Translations under genes and position numbers: made by a program | The notes under the pieces: model-generated | Told to the model about the DNA's origin: nothing | Seen by the model: only the letters and a program-made list of their open reading frames with translations | Databases searched by the model: none | Source: Xestospongia bergquistia | Lineage: Eukaryota; Porifera; Demospongiae; Haplosclerida; Petrosiidae | Length of the DNA stretch: 64,000 bases | NCBI GenBank assembly: GCA_963965975.1 | Contig: OZ014412.1 | Coordinates: 15,622,349 to 15,686,348 of the forward strand | Direction: 5' to 3' | Shown here: one piece after another, positions 24,031-35,433 of the stretch | Layout of the letters: the number at the start of each line of letters is the position of its first letter | Position numbering within the stretch: the stretch's first letter is position 1

Positions 24031-25773
24031 GTTTATTTCTAGTTCATAAGCTTGTTTGACATAGGTAACCATGAATCAGAAACGATGAATCAAATGTATG
24101 GTTTTGAAGGAGAAGTTAAACAAAAGTGAGTTATATTATAAATAGATAGTTATAATCTTTAAGGATATTAATACAATGCTTTATTTTTATCTTATTTCTG
24201 TTGCATTGACAATGAAATTGTGTTTTTACTTTAATATTAAAAAAAATTTAATGTTATAATGTTTAATTTTTTATTCATGTAGATATACTAGTCAAATGGC
24301 TGAGCTTTTTACTGAAGTATTCAACTGGTTACCATTGTCACATATCATTGATAATAAAGTATTAGTAAGTCAATAATTAGTATTAAATTAGTTAATATAT
24401 ATGGACATAAAAATTATGAATATAATATTGTACATTTTTGTTGTTATAAGTTATCTTAATAATGAATATCTTAAAAAGTTTCATATTTATCAACATTCAT
24501 TTACTTACTACATATCATATCAATGATCCTATCTATGCTAGGTAATACATGGTGGTTTATTTAGTACTGATGATGTCACATTAGATGACTTAAGAAAAAT
24601 TGATAGAAATCGACAACCTCCTGAGGAGGGTAAGTGACCATGTGAGTCAATCAATTTGATTGGTTAGTTCTATCATTACACTATTATGATGTATTTGTAT
24701 GTAGGTCTAATGTGTGAATTGTTGTGGTCAGATCCTCAAATTTTGGTGAGTAATGAATATAATTAACAGCTGTTGTCATTTTAGTCATAGCCGGGTAGAG
24801 GTCCAAGTAAAAGAGGTGTGGCTTTACAATTTGGACCAGATGTTACTGAGAAATTTTGTATGAAAAATGGTTTAGGTAAGCAAATTTAATGTTAGTATTA
24901 TCTTCACTAAGTTAACTTAGTGATTGATTCTTTACTGTTTTGTCTTTCATGTTGTAACATTGTATAATATTTCCATGTCTATTCTTTGACTAATAATTTA
25001 TTGTTTTAATGAATCTTTTAAATATATTATTAAATATATATTATGTAATTATTTTTTGTTATTACTATGTCTTTATTTAGAGATGATTGTTAGAAGTCAT
25101 GAAGTTAAAGAAGATGGATATGAAGTAGCTCATAAAGGACGTTGTATTACAGTATTTTCAGCTCCTAACTACTGGTATGTAAACTATATTGAATATATAT
25201 ATATTTATATATACATAGTTATATATATATATAGATATATAGATATAGATATATATGTACATATATATTGTGGTTCAATTTATATTATGTTATTATTTAT
25301 GATATTACTCAACTATCCTCCCTTTTCTTGGAATTGTTAGTTACACAAACAAACTATGAATACTATTTTAAGAGTACTTGACCTCAAAAATAAAGAGCAA
25401 ATTATGTGATGAAACCTTATTAGCATATGTCATCATGTTATTACTTTATTTATTGAAAATAGTCAATCTATTTTATTAGTATAAAAATAATTCATGTCAC
25501 TTGTTGCCTGACCATTGCATGGTATTGTATATAATACATGTACATTGATTGTCTAATTCTATCCTATTTCCACATGTAGTGATCAAATGGGTAACAAAGG
25601 AGCTTATATCACATTTACTAAAGATCTTAAACCTCAATTTACCACTTATGAGGCTGTGGTAAGTCAACTATATAACTAAAGAAATGTTCATGTTTTTTTC
25701 ATGTATTATTTAGCCTCATCCTAATGTCAAACCAATGCAGTATGCAAGTCCTCTATTTGGATTGTTATCATAA
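24031..25773 (+). pseudogene. Near-identical copy of PPP5 exons 8-15 (no start, no TPR, no GDxHG)
   Basis: Exons 24066-24126, 24284-24365, 24542-24629, 24705-24745, 24791-24875, 25081-25174, 25580-25658 and 25714-25773 match parent exons 8 to 15 with splice sites and frame preserved. I count only about four coding differences, one of them HGG-preceding Met to Ile. The copy starts in intron 7, so it lacks the Hsp90-binding TPRs and the first two metal-binding motifs and cannot be a working phosphatase alone. Near-identity in introns as well suggests a recent copy or gene conversion. A TA-rich microsatellite follows exon 13 (25194-25270). Confidence 0.9.
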
Positions 25774-26955
25774 ACTATAATGTTTTGTTGTCTTTGTTAA
25801 AAACACATTACTTACAAACTAAATGGATATAATATTACTCTAACTAGAAGTAATTGGATTAATTAAGTACATGTGTTCACCACACACTGTGTGTAAAAAG
25901 CCATCTGTCTTATTGATTGGTATAAGCATTCACTAACTAACAGTGAAATTCATAAAGTTCTGGATGGTTATCAAACAATAAATATTATATCCCAAGAATA
26001 TAGGGGGAAATAATATATTATGTACCTGGATGAAATGAAATGAAATGAACTTGTATCTGTGTTACTTCTCAAAATCTAATGTGCTAGTATACACTTCCAT
26101 GTGATATCTAGAAGATATAAAAGTTTAAGTATTAGGATATGAATTTGTATAATATTATAAAATATGATGATATTTCATATCAGACTCTAAACACTTTCAG
26201 TTGTGGCTTGTATATATATGATGTGAATTGAGTTATGATATCAATAATTTTTCATCTTCACATGTTCTTCATACTCATTTGATTTGACATGAGCATTGTG
26301 TCCATGTGTACTAAATAGATTTGGCCTATACTTCATATTGCATACACTATAATAATTAATACTACTATTAGTAATGTAAACAATATATAACTTTGATATA
26401 TATCAGTTTACACAGGTGTCTGCCGTGGGTATGCACCAAGTTATCTGCGGACAAGACTAAGTTTCCCTATAGCTATAGGCGGGCAATATACTGCTTCTGG
26501 TTCTTATATGGCCACTTTGGGAGTAGCTTAGCAATAATCAGGTGACTACTGCTGTAGGCATATACTATACTTTTCCCAATAGGCAGACACTATGTTCTCG
26601 TGTGGTCACAGTGGGCATGTTTCATTTATATTGAAATTCCTCTGAATATGTTCTAGCACTTTTCTTAGAAAATATCTCACCAACCAATACACTTATAAGG
26701 TATACATGACCACTATATTGACTAGGTAGTTTCTAATAAAGAACTTAGTAGAATGTATAAAAGCAAGTTATAATCAATAATCATATTATACTTTAAACTT
26801 GTAAATATAGCCACTTAATAGTTCATGTTATTGGTGCTGATGTAAATATACAAAACAAAAAGGTTAAAGGTCTATTACTCAGTCCCCATATATTGTTAGG
26901 ATTTGCATGCATGTAGTTCAGGTTACATTTCAGGATGTGTATAATATTATGAGGT
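25774..26955. other. Duplicated PPP5 3' flank, no gene
   Basis: This is a diverged copy of 18985-20120, with the same order of landmarks (ATGTGTTCAC block, the GGCGGGCAATATACTG module, TATTGACTAGGTAG block). No open frame is conserved. Confidence 0.7.
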
Positions 26956-27413
26956 CAGGGTTTCATTTAGGGGGGGGGAGGCAGGGGGGCATTTGCCCCC
27001 CCTTGCCAGAGCCTCCCCCCCGCTTGGAAATTAGGTTAGCCATTTTTTTCAAGGGGTAATTGGATGTAATGAATACAGAACTGAAACTCAACACAAGGAA
27101 TATACAACATAAGATAACCTTAGGCTAAACACAAGGAGAATGTACACCCAATAGTCTATGGGTGTTAAATTACTCCTAAGTGTCTTATCAGCACCAGTAA
27201 TATGGTCATCTCATCATGTCATTTGAAAACCACAAATGGTCTGAAAATGTGCCAGAAGCGATCTCAGAGGGTCTAAGATTCAAAAATTTTCTGGGGGGCA
27301 TGCCACCAGACCCCTCTAGAGGGCACGCTTTCGCGCGCAGTCCCTTCACCCCCCTAAATTTTCTCTAAGTATTATTTTGCTACCCCTTGTCGATTTTTCT
27401 AAATGAAACCCTG
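26956..27413. mobile_element. Non-autonomous DNA transposon with 15-bp TIRs and 5-bp target duplication
   Basis: The element starts CAGGGTTTCATTTAG (26956-26970) and ends with its exact reverse complement (27399-27413). It is flanked by GAGGT on both sides (26951-26955 and 27414-27418). The paralogous site near 20128 is uninterrupted and carries a single near-match of the target. Inside are long G and C runs and no transposase frame. The CAGGG end recalls hAT-type elements, but the target duplication is 5 bp rather than 8, so the superfamily is left open. Confidence 0.88.
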
Positions 27414-27635
27414 GAGGTATATATACTCAAAACCAAACCTCTAGGTCTCATAAAATACTCCATTCATTAGTGGCCTTGAGCATATATATTTTGAAGTATG
27501 TTATCTGTAGACAAAACTAAGTTTCCATGTAGGCAGGCACTATACTGTTAATATAGGTTCTGGTGTGGTTACAATGGGCATGTTTCATTTACTTAAAAGT
27601 TCCTCTGAATATGTTCTACCACTTTTGGATGTAAT

Positions 27636-27637
27636 GA

Positions 27638-27688
<51 letters not shown>

Positions 27689-27715
27689 TGTATGTATGTA
27701 TGTATGTATATATTG
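27636..27715. repeat. TA / ATGT microsatellite at a duplication junction
   Basis: A TA run passes into about 11 units of ATGT. Immediately to its right the sequence matches PPP5 intron 13 (compare after 25262), so the microsatellite marks the left edge of the next phosphatase fragment. Confidence 0.9.
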
Positions 27716-28215
27716 TGGTTCAATTTATATTATGTTATTATTTATGATATTACTCAACTATCCTCCCTTTTCTTGGAATTGTTAGTTACACAAACAAACT
27801 ATGAATACTATTTTAAGAGTTCTTGACCTCAAAAATAAAGAGCAAATTATGTGATGAAACCTTATTAGCGTATGTCATCATGTTATTACTTTATTTATTG
27901 AAAATAGTCAATCTATTTTATTAGTATAAAAATAATTCATGTCACTTGTTGCCTGACCATTGCATGATATTGGATATATACATGTACATTGGTTGTCTAA
28001 TTCTATCCTATTCCCACATGTAGTGATCAAATGGGTAACAAAGGAGCTTATATCACATTTACTAAAGATCTTAAACCTCGATTTACCACTTATGAGGCTG
28101 TGGTAAGTCAACTATACAACTAAAGAAATGTTCATATTTTTTATGTATTATTTAGCCTCATCCTAATGTCAAACCAATGCAGTATGCAAGTCCTCTATTT
28201 GGATTGTTATCATAA
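27716..28215 (+). pseudogene. PPP5 fragment: end of intron 13, exons 14 and 15
   Basis: Exon 14 (28022-28100) and exon 15 (28156-28215, ending at TAA) are intact, with splice sites. One change replaces Gln by Arg in the KPQF-equivalent position. No upstream exons are attached, so this is a tail-only fragment. Confidence 0.9.
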
Positions 28216-29860
28216 ACTATAATGTTTTGTTATCTTTGTTAAAAACATATTACTTAAAAACTAATTGGATATAATATTACTCTAACTAGAAGTAATTGGA
28301 TTAATTAAGTACATGTGTTCACTACACACTGTGTGTAAACCCATCTGTCTTATAACTATATTGATAGTTAAAAACATTCACTAACCAACACAGTGAAATT
28401 CATAAAGCTCTGCATGGTTATTAAACAATAAATATTATATCCCAAGAATATAGGGGGAAATAATATATTATGTACCTGAAATGAACTTGTGTCTGTGTTA
28501 TCTCTCAAATATACTAGTATACACTTACACACTTATGTGATACCTAGAAGGTATAAACGTTTAAGCATTAGGGACATTGATTTGTATAATAGTATAATAC
28601 TGTCAAGTATGATGGTATTTCTTGTCAGACTCTAAACAATTTCAGTTGTAGCTTGTGTATATGTGTCATGAATTGAGTTATGACATTAGTAATCTCTACA
28701 TCTTCACATGTTCTTCATGTCCATTTGATTTAACATGAACATTGTGTCCATGTGTACTATTCAATAAAATTTGCCTATACTTCTTATTGCATACAAACAA
28801 CATATAGCTTTTGACATAAATCACTTTACACAGGTGCCTGCTATAAGTATGTGCCAAGTTATCTGTGGACAAGACCAAGTTTCCCTATAGGCGGGCAATA
28901 TATTGCTTCTGGTTCTTATATGGCCACTTTGGGAGTAGCTTAGCACTATTCAGGTGACTATCACTATGGTCATATATTATACTTTCCCCAATAGGCAGAC
29001 ACTATACTGTTTTTGATCTCATATGGTCACAGTGGGCATGTTTCGTTTACTTAGAAGTTCCTCTGAATATGTTCTAGCACTTTTCTTAGAAAGTATACCA
29101 TCAACCAATACACTCATAAGGTATACATGACCACTATATTGACTAGGTAGTTATTACTAAAGAACTTAGTAAAATGTATAAAAGCAAGTAATCATATTAT
29201 ACTTTAAACTTGTAAATATAGCCACTTATTAGATCTTGTTATTGGTGATGATGTAAATACACAAACAAAAGTTATAGGTCTAGTAGTTAGTCCCCATATA
29301 TTGTTAGGTTTTTTGCATGCCTGTAGTTCAAGTTACATTTCCGAATACATATAACATTATTAATTATTATCCACACTTCTATGGCCACTTTGAGCATACT
29401 TTGTAGTGTTCATGTGACTATTAGTAATGTGAAGAATACCTATATATAACTTTGACAAATTATGTCAGTTTACTCAAGTGATCAAGTGACTGCTGTGGGT
29501 GAATCTGGCCACTTTGTTCATTTACTTAGCGGTTCCTCTGATCATACCCTAAGAAATTTTCTTACACCAATCTATCTCCTAGGTAACAAACTATGAATAA
29601 TAATTTGTAGACAAATTAAGTATATAAGTAAGCATTATAATAGATAAAAAACATTAGTAGATAAATCAAGTATAAGTCTTGTAGAGTTTATGAGACTAGT
29701 ATTTAGTGTAAGTAGCCTCCATAGCTTTAAATCTTACTACTTTAGAGTTAGTTGGACTATACTACTATCATGACAACAATATCATCAACAATATTACCTA
29801 TTTTGCAACAGGACGTGACATGTTGTATCTTCTAGTTAATAAACTATGAATAATAATTAG
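28216..29860. other. Duplicated PPP5-to-receptor spacer, no gene
   Basis: This is a diverged copy of 18985-20290, followed by an extra stretch (about 29340-29800) carrying TAGCCTCCATAGCTTTAAAT. That stretch recurs at 32630 and 50225 before receptor-type promoters. Frames here are shadows. Confidence 0.7.
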
Positions 29861-29949
29861 GAGACGACTATATAAACGTATTGTAGTAGATGAACCTGGA
29901 GTAGACCAATCCAGTATAAATCTCATTGAGCTGTCTTGAGAAATTAAAG
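29861..29949 (+). promoter_or_regulatory. Receptor promoter with TATATAAA box
   Basis: TATATAAA at 29869-29876 lies about 74 bp before the start codon and is followed by a conserved leader (TAGTAGATGAACCTGGAG). The same arrangement precedes the pseudogene (32773), copy 4 (58380) and copy 5 (61111). The spacing fits a TATA box with a short untranslated leader. Confidence 0.65.
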
Positions 29950-31032
29950 ATGGAATTTAGTGACAACGAACAACTCACTAATAATTGTAGCGACTCCTTT
30001 TCTAATGAACAAAAGACTATATTACTGATAGCCAGGATGTCTTCTGGTGCTGTGTCTGCTGTCTTGTGTTTGATTGCAGTCATATTGGTTTGCTATTTGA
30101 GATTGTACAAATTCTTTGTCTATCGATTAGCACTCTATCAAGTCTTGTCTTGTCTTGCATTTAGTGTGGCTGAAGCACTGCAAATGATGAATATCAATTA
30201 CGTTGAGAATAATTATCACGGCAGTGTCTGTCGATTTACAGCTGTTCTATTTACTTACACTATGTGGGTAAAACTTCTCTTAGCACTATGTCTAGTGTTC
30301 CACATATTCAGTATGGCAGTGTTTTTCAAAAACTTGATGAAATGGGAAATTCCATATCTTATCATATCTTTTGTCTTTCCTTTGGCTATAGTCTGGATTC
30401 CATTTATTAATGATTATTACGACTTTGCAGGAGGTTGGTGTTGGATTCGAGATTGGAAAATTCATTGTGCCAGTGAAAAGGACACAGCAGGAATCATAGA
30501 ACAATTTACACTGTGGTATGGTCCATTATATGTCTTTTTTCTTCTATGCTTTATAGCTGTGATTATCATTATTGTATATTTAGTTTGGAGAGATTATTGT
30601 ATTAACAAGTCAGAATCACAGCCGCTATTAATCAGAGAAAATCCTAAAAAGACAGTTTTAAAAGAACTCCTACCATTATTAGCATATCCAATTATATTCT
30701 TTACATTAGCAATCTTCCCTTTAATTGACAGTGTCTATGGAGCTATATTTCCATATGATAGCTTTTATTTGATGATGAATTATGCAATAACACAAGCATT
30801 GTTGGGTGTTTTCTATGCTTTGGCACTTTTTGTGCATGTAACATGTTTATTATATAAGAGAAAGCTTCATCATGATCATGAAACATCTGCTCGAGCTCTT
30901 TCTAAATTAACTCATAACAATCAGATGCAAGAGGATACATATGGTCATGCAAAAGGCACCATTGCCTCTACAAATGCAGTGAGTAGTTATAACATGCCTA
31001 ATGAAGAATCAGAGGATGAAAGTGATACTTAG
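29950..31032 (+). CDS. Seven-transmembrane receptor, cAMP-receptor/GPR157-like, copy 2
   Basis: Single exon, 360 residues from MEFSDNEQL. The upstream in-frame codons lack an ATG, and this ATG matches the other copies. It has seven hydrophobic helices and GGWCWIRDWK in loop 2. It is the most divergent open copy: helices 3 to 7 differ widely (for example TMWVKLLLALCLVFHIFSMA) and the C-tail is longer, with an inserted His- and Ser-containing stretch before the shared acidic ESEDESDT end. Signal chemistry is unknown, but G-protein coupling is inferred from the family. Confidence 0.85.
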   Translation: MEFSDNEQLTNNCSDSFSNEQKTILLIARMSSGAVSAVLCLIAVILVCYLRLYKFFVYRLALYQVLSCLAFSVAEALQMMNINYVENNYHGSVCRFTAVLFTYTMWVKLLLALCLVFHIFSMAVFFKNLMKWEIPYLIISFVFPLAIVWIPFINDYYDFAGGWCWIRDWKIHCASEKDTAGIIEQFTLWYGPLYVFFLLCFIAVIIIIVYLVWRDYCINKSESQPLLIRENPKKTVLKELLPLLAYPIIFFTLAIFPLIDSVYGAIFPYDSFYLMMNYAITQALLGVFYALALFVHVTCLLYKRKLHHDHETSARALSKLTHNNQMQEDTYGHAKGTIASTNAVSSYNMPNEESEDESDT

Positions 31033-32772
31033 TAACTCTACTTCATTCATGATTCCTGATTGACTGAGTTTTGATTTAGTTCAATTGTATAGTTAATTGA
31101 ATTTTGATTGTGTAACTGAAAAGTTGTAATATAATATCTTTTGCTGTTAATAATGTGGTTTAATAGTTTCAATTACTGGTTAATTTATAGCACATATACA
31201 CACACACATAAATTATATGGTAGTGGGCTATTTGTCTGGCATGAAGTCATACTTTGTTGTGTATAGTTAATATTTAGAGTTTGGGAGGTGGAGATCAGTA
31301 TCATAATACACAACAACTATGAGCTTCATGCTGTATGGACAAATAATTACTGTCAATTATAATCGTTGCAACAAACAGAAAATGTGTACATACAAATAAG
31401 TTCAATATTTCATCATTAATTTACATACTGCTGATTGTGAGTAGCGTTAAGATATTCACTTATTATTACTGTCAAGTATACTGCACTATGTAAATACAGT
31501 GTGACTAATTGTTTTCTTCATTATTCATTTTGACATGAGCATTGTGTCGACACCATTCAATAATTTTGTCCATAATTCTTAATGCATGCAATATAATAAT
31601 TAATACTACTATTAGTAATGTAAACAACATAACTTTGACTATATCAGTTTACACAGGTGTCTGCCGTAGGTATGCACCATGGTGTCTACAGAAGAAGACT
31701 AAGTACCCCTGTAGCCAGGCACTATACAGTTATTGGTTCTTTTGTGGTCACTTTGCCGCTGAACACACCCAATTGAGTTTGCTTAGCAGTTATTCATATG
31801 ATCATAACCATTGTGGGCATATACCATACTTTCCCTTATAGGCAGGCACTAACTGTTGTTTCTTCTGACATGATCATAGTGGGCATGTTTCGTTTACTTA
31901 GCAGTTCCTACACCTGAATATGTTATAGTTATTTTCTTAGAAAAAATACCACCAATGACTAGTGCACTTATAAGGTATACATGACCACTATATATTGGCT
32001 ACCATCTGCTATAAAGAATATTAAACTGTATGTATACTATCATGTATGAAATTAAAACAACTTATTTCACATGCACAGTCATCATGTACCAATATTACCA
32101 ACTATAGAAAATTTAGGGAGATATATTTGATCTGTGTTGTATGTAAATGCCATTAATAGCATCATTTCACTAATATAAAGTCAGGTTTATATATTCAAAA
32201 GTTGGGTTGGTTTCTTCCACATAAATTTTGTACATGCAAGTCTACACATGCTGTGTCCTGTACACACATGTAGTGATCATATATATATATGGGTAAAAGG
32301 AACTTACATTTACAAAGATCTTAAACTTCAGTTCACTATTTGTGTTATTCATACTCTATAGTAGATCCAAACTGATACTATACTTAAAACTAGTAAATGT
32401 AGATAGCAGCCACTTCATACTCATGTTTCAGTGCTGATGTAAATACGTAGAATCACACTAATACAGAACTACCAGTTGTAATGATGTCTATTAATAACAA
32501 TAATTCAATAACTAATGTTAATTAATATCAACCTCACAAATTATCTAAAGATCCAGTCAAAAGTCCCTGTATATAATTTTCTGTATTTACTTGCTGTTAC
32601 ATTTTATGAGACTAGTATTGGGTGTAAGTAGCCTCCATAGCTTTAAATCTTACTACTTTAGAGTTAGTTAGACTATACTACTATCATGACAACAATATCA
32701 ACAATATTACCTATTTTGCAACAGGACGTGACATCCTAGTCAATAAACTATGAATAATAATTAGGAGACGAC
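31033..32772. other. Spacer with duplicated flank pieces, no gene
   Basis: It contains a receptor 3' block (31033-31200), a copy of the GAAGTCATACTTTG block (31240-31420), a decayed PPP5 3'-flank module (31540-32000, with the two GGCAGGCACTA-type repeats), a ghost of PPP5 exon 14 near 32268-32340, and the TAGCCTCCATAGC leader at 32630. The 99-codon frame at 31542-31841 runs over repeat sequence and is not supported. Confidence 0.6.
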
Positions 32773-32924
32773 TATATAAACGTATTGTAGTAGATGAACC
32801 TGGAGTAGACCTAAATCTCATCGAGCTGTCTTGAGAATTAAAGATGGATTTAGTGACAACTAACAACTCACTAATAATTGTAATGACTCCTTTTCTAATA
32901 AATAAAAGACTGGATTACTGATAG

Positions 32925-33097
32925 AGCTCTTGCATGTGACGTCATGCGCATTACGTAACCACTTCCGTATGGCAAGAAGTTGTTAGTTTGATTGCAGGAG
33001 TAGGTGCTACTAAGAAAAAGAATGGCCAATTCCTGCTGTGCCTTCAATTGCACAGCCAGGGACACGAAAGAAAACAGAGATAGAGGCATTAAGTTCT
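32925..33097 (+). mobile_element. Fragment carrying the first codons of a THAP-domain protein
   Basis: Replacing a few bases of the receptor, this piece has a promoter-like stretch with TGACGTCA (32937-32944) and TTACGTAA (32951-32958). An ATG at 33022 then opens MANSCCAFNCTARDTKE. The C-x3-C spacing after MxxxCC and the following basic residues match the start of the THAP zinc finger. Only about 24 codons remain. A second copy lies at 60829-60960. It may be a gene fragment carried with a transposon or a P-element-like transposase start. Confidence 0.6.
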
Positions 33098-33146
33098 GAT
33101 GTCTTCTGGTGCTGTGTCTACTGTCTTGTGTTCGATTGCAGTCATA

Positions 33147-33564
33147 CCGTAAGGGTACAAATTTTCGAGGGTTTAAATTTTCGTGTTTTTTAAATTTTGC
33201 TTTATTATTTAAATTTCGTGGGTATTAATTTTCGTGTTTAGTGGGTGTGAAGTATTAATTAATGGGTGTGGTGTCAGACACGTGTTGTGAACACAAGGGT
33301 GATTTTTGCGAAGTATGGCTAGAAATTCCTATGAATCCATAGTGAGAGGGTACCATATATACAAGAAAATCTGGGAGGCAGTTGACGGAGAAGTACTTCA
33401 GTGTAAAATAGAAAGAAGTAACCCTTTACAGTAGCCGTTATTTACACGCTTTATTGAGATCACGTGATTATGCGTGGGTGGAATAAAAGTTAAATTTCGT
33501 GTTAAAACAACAACCCACGAATATAGCGAAATTAAATCCCCCACGAAAATTTATACCCTTACGG
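33147..33564. mobile_element. TA-flanked MITE of 418 bp inside receptor copy 3
   Basis: The ends are CCGTAAGGGTACAAATTTTC and a near-perfect reverse complement (one mismatch in about 20), directly flanked by TA on both sides (33145-33146, 33565-33566). The paralogous genes have one uninterrupted TATAGTAG or CATATTGG at this place. TA target duplication suggests a Tc1/mariner-type non-autonomous element. There is no transposase frame. Confidence 0.88.
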
Positions 33565-34462
33565 TAGTAGTTTTGTGGTATAAATTGTGCAAACACTTTG
33601 TCTATCGATTAGCACTCTATCAAGTCTTGTCTTGTCTTGCATTTAGTGTGGCTGAAGTACTGCAAATGATGAATGTCAAATATGTTGAGAATACATATCA
33701 CGGCATTGCCTGTCGATTTACAGCCTTTCTAGTTACACACACTGTGTGGACAAAACTTCTCCTAACACTATGTCTAGTATTTCACATATATATTAGTGCA
33801 GTATATTTGAAAAACTTTGAGAAATGGCCATGTGAAATAGTGTATATAGCTATATCTTTGTCAATTCCTGGGATCATTGCTTCCATTCCACTAATTACTG
33901 AATATTATGGTTTGGCAGGAGGTTGGTGTTGGATTAGAGATTGGAAAAATAATTGTCCCAGTGAAAAAGACACAGCTGGAATTATACAACAATTTATAGT
34001 GTGGTATGTTCCATTATTTGTCTCTCTTGTTGCATGTCTAATAGCTGCACTCATTGTTATAATTAAATATTGCTGTTGGAGACATTGTACATGTTGCCAC
34101 AAGATAGAATTACAGCCACCAAATATCAATGAAAATGTAAAAGAGCTTCTACCATTATTAGTGTATCCAATTATATTCTTTGTATTAGCTTTGTTTCCTT
34201 TAACTAACCAGATCTATATGGAGCCATATCTTCACATGATAGCTTTGGTTTGATGATGACCCATGCAATAACAGAAGCATTGTGGGGAACTTTCTCTGCT
34301 TTGGTACTTTGTGGGCATGTAGCATATGTATACGTAGTATGTAAGAGAAATAAAAGTTCTGCTTCTTCGAATTCTGAATCCACTCCTGTTGCTTCTAATG
34401 CAATGAAAAATTATAAAACAGTGCATAATGAAGAAGCTACTGAGAAAAATCATTCACTTTAA

Positions 34463-35433
34463 TCACAATTCCTATAATTGACTGACTTTTGGTGTAATTG
34501 TATAATATATTTAATTGAAGTTTGATTGTGTAAATGGAATGTTGTAGTATTCTTTCTTTTGTTGTTAACAATGTGTTTTAATAATTTCAATTACTAGTTA
34601 ATTATAGGATACACATACACAAGTTATATGGTAGTGGCTATTTGTCTGGCAGGAAGTCTTACCTTCAAAACTCGTTACTTGTCCAATAATTGATTAGGTA
34701 TTAAACTTGCTTTCAACCTATCAAAAAGCTCAGTATTTATAATATGCCAATCAATAGATATTGTTTTTGATCTGAAGCACTTATTACAGGTACCACCCAA
34801 CTTCTGTAGGGCATTAGTTATACTCTCTTTTACTACTGATTTTTTTCCATCCAACTAAGTCACTCTCATTTATAAGCTTAAGAACTCTTTCAGAAACTGT
34901 ATGTGAGTTTGTCCAAATCTCATGCATAACACTATATATTGTCATAAGTTTTAAAAAGAGAAATGAAAATCCAATGATCCAAACATGCAATGGACTTTCT
35001 CATATATATATGCTTCAAATGTTATGAAAGTACTTTTAACATATAATTGTCATAGATAACTGTGATGTTCAAATTCATTGATACTCGAGCTCGTGCATAT
35101 TATTACTGGAGTATATGGTTCTTAAATAATAGTAAATATTAATGTAGAATTTATGCATAAATGGGTAGAAACTCAGCAGACACACCTTTTTATAATGTTT
35201 GGGCATATCCACAATTCTCTAGCTAGTCTAAACAAAAATACTAATGGTAGTTGATCATCAAATTTATGAGATCCTGTATTATTATAATGCCTTATTAAAC
35301 AAAACCCACCTTAATCTGTATGTACAATGTATATATATAGCTCCTATTTATGTTGCACTAATGTAGAGTATATCCTTATTTATTGTATAGTTACAATAAT
35401 TAGACAATAGCGACCTTAATTTGTACGCGCACA
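34463..35433. other. Receptor 3' flank, no gene
   Basis: The first 250 bp match the 3' flank of the other receptors. The remainder (about 34990-35400) shares landmarks with 40270-40640, 52250-52740 and 62510-62900 (ACAATTCTCTAGCTAGTCTA). No coding signal was found. Confidence 0.6.

Larger units (their letters stand above)
32844..34462 (+). pseudogene. Receptor copy 3, disrupted by two insertions and frameshifts
   Basis: The leader and TATA box (32773) match the other copies, but one base is lost just after the ATG (ATGGATTTAGTG), shifting frame to an early stop. A fragment with a THAP-type start (about 32925-33097) replaces the first-helix boundary, and a TA-flanked element (33147-33564) splits helix 1. 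From 33566 helices 1-7 are readable (259-codon stretch to 34253). An extra TA near 34215 then shifts frame before helix 7, which continues at 34250-34462. The GGWCWIRDWK loop is intact. No single product is possible. Confidence 0.92.

Noticed and set aside
24031..25773. A second functional phosphatase gene
   Set aside because: It lacks a start codon, the TPRs and the GDxHG and GDxxDRG motifs.
31542..31841. 99-codon frame
   Set aside because: Runs over a decayed flank module; not conserved in the copies.
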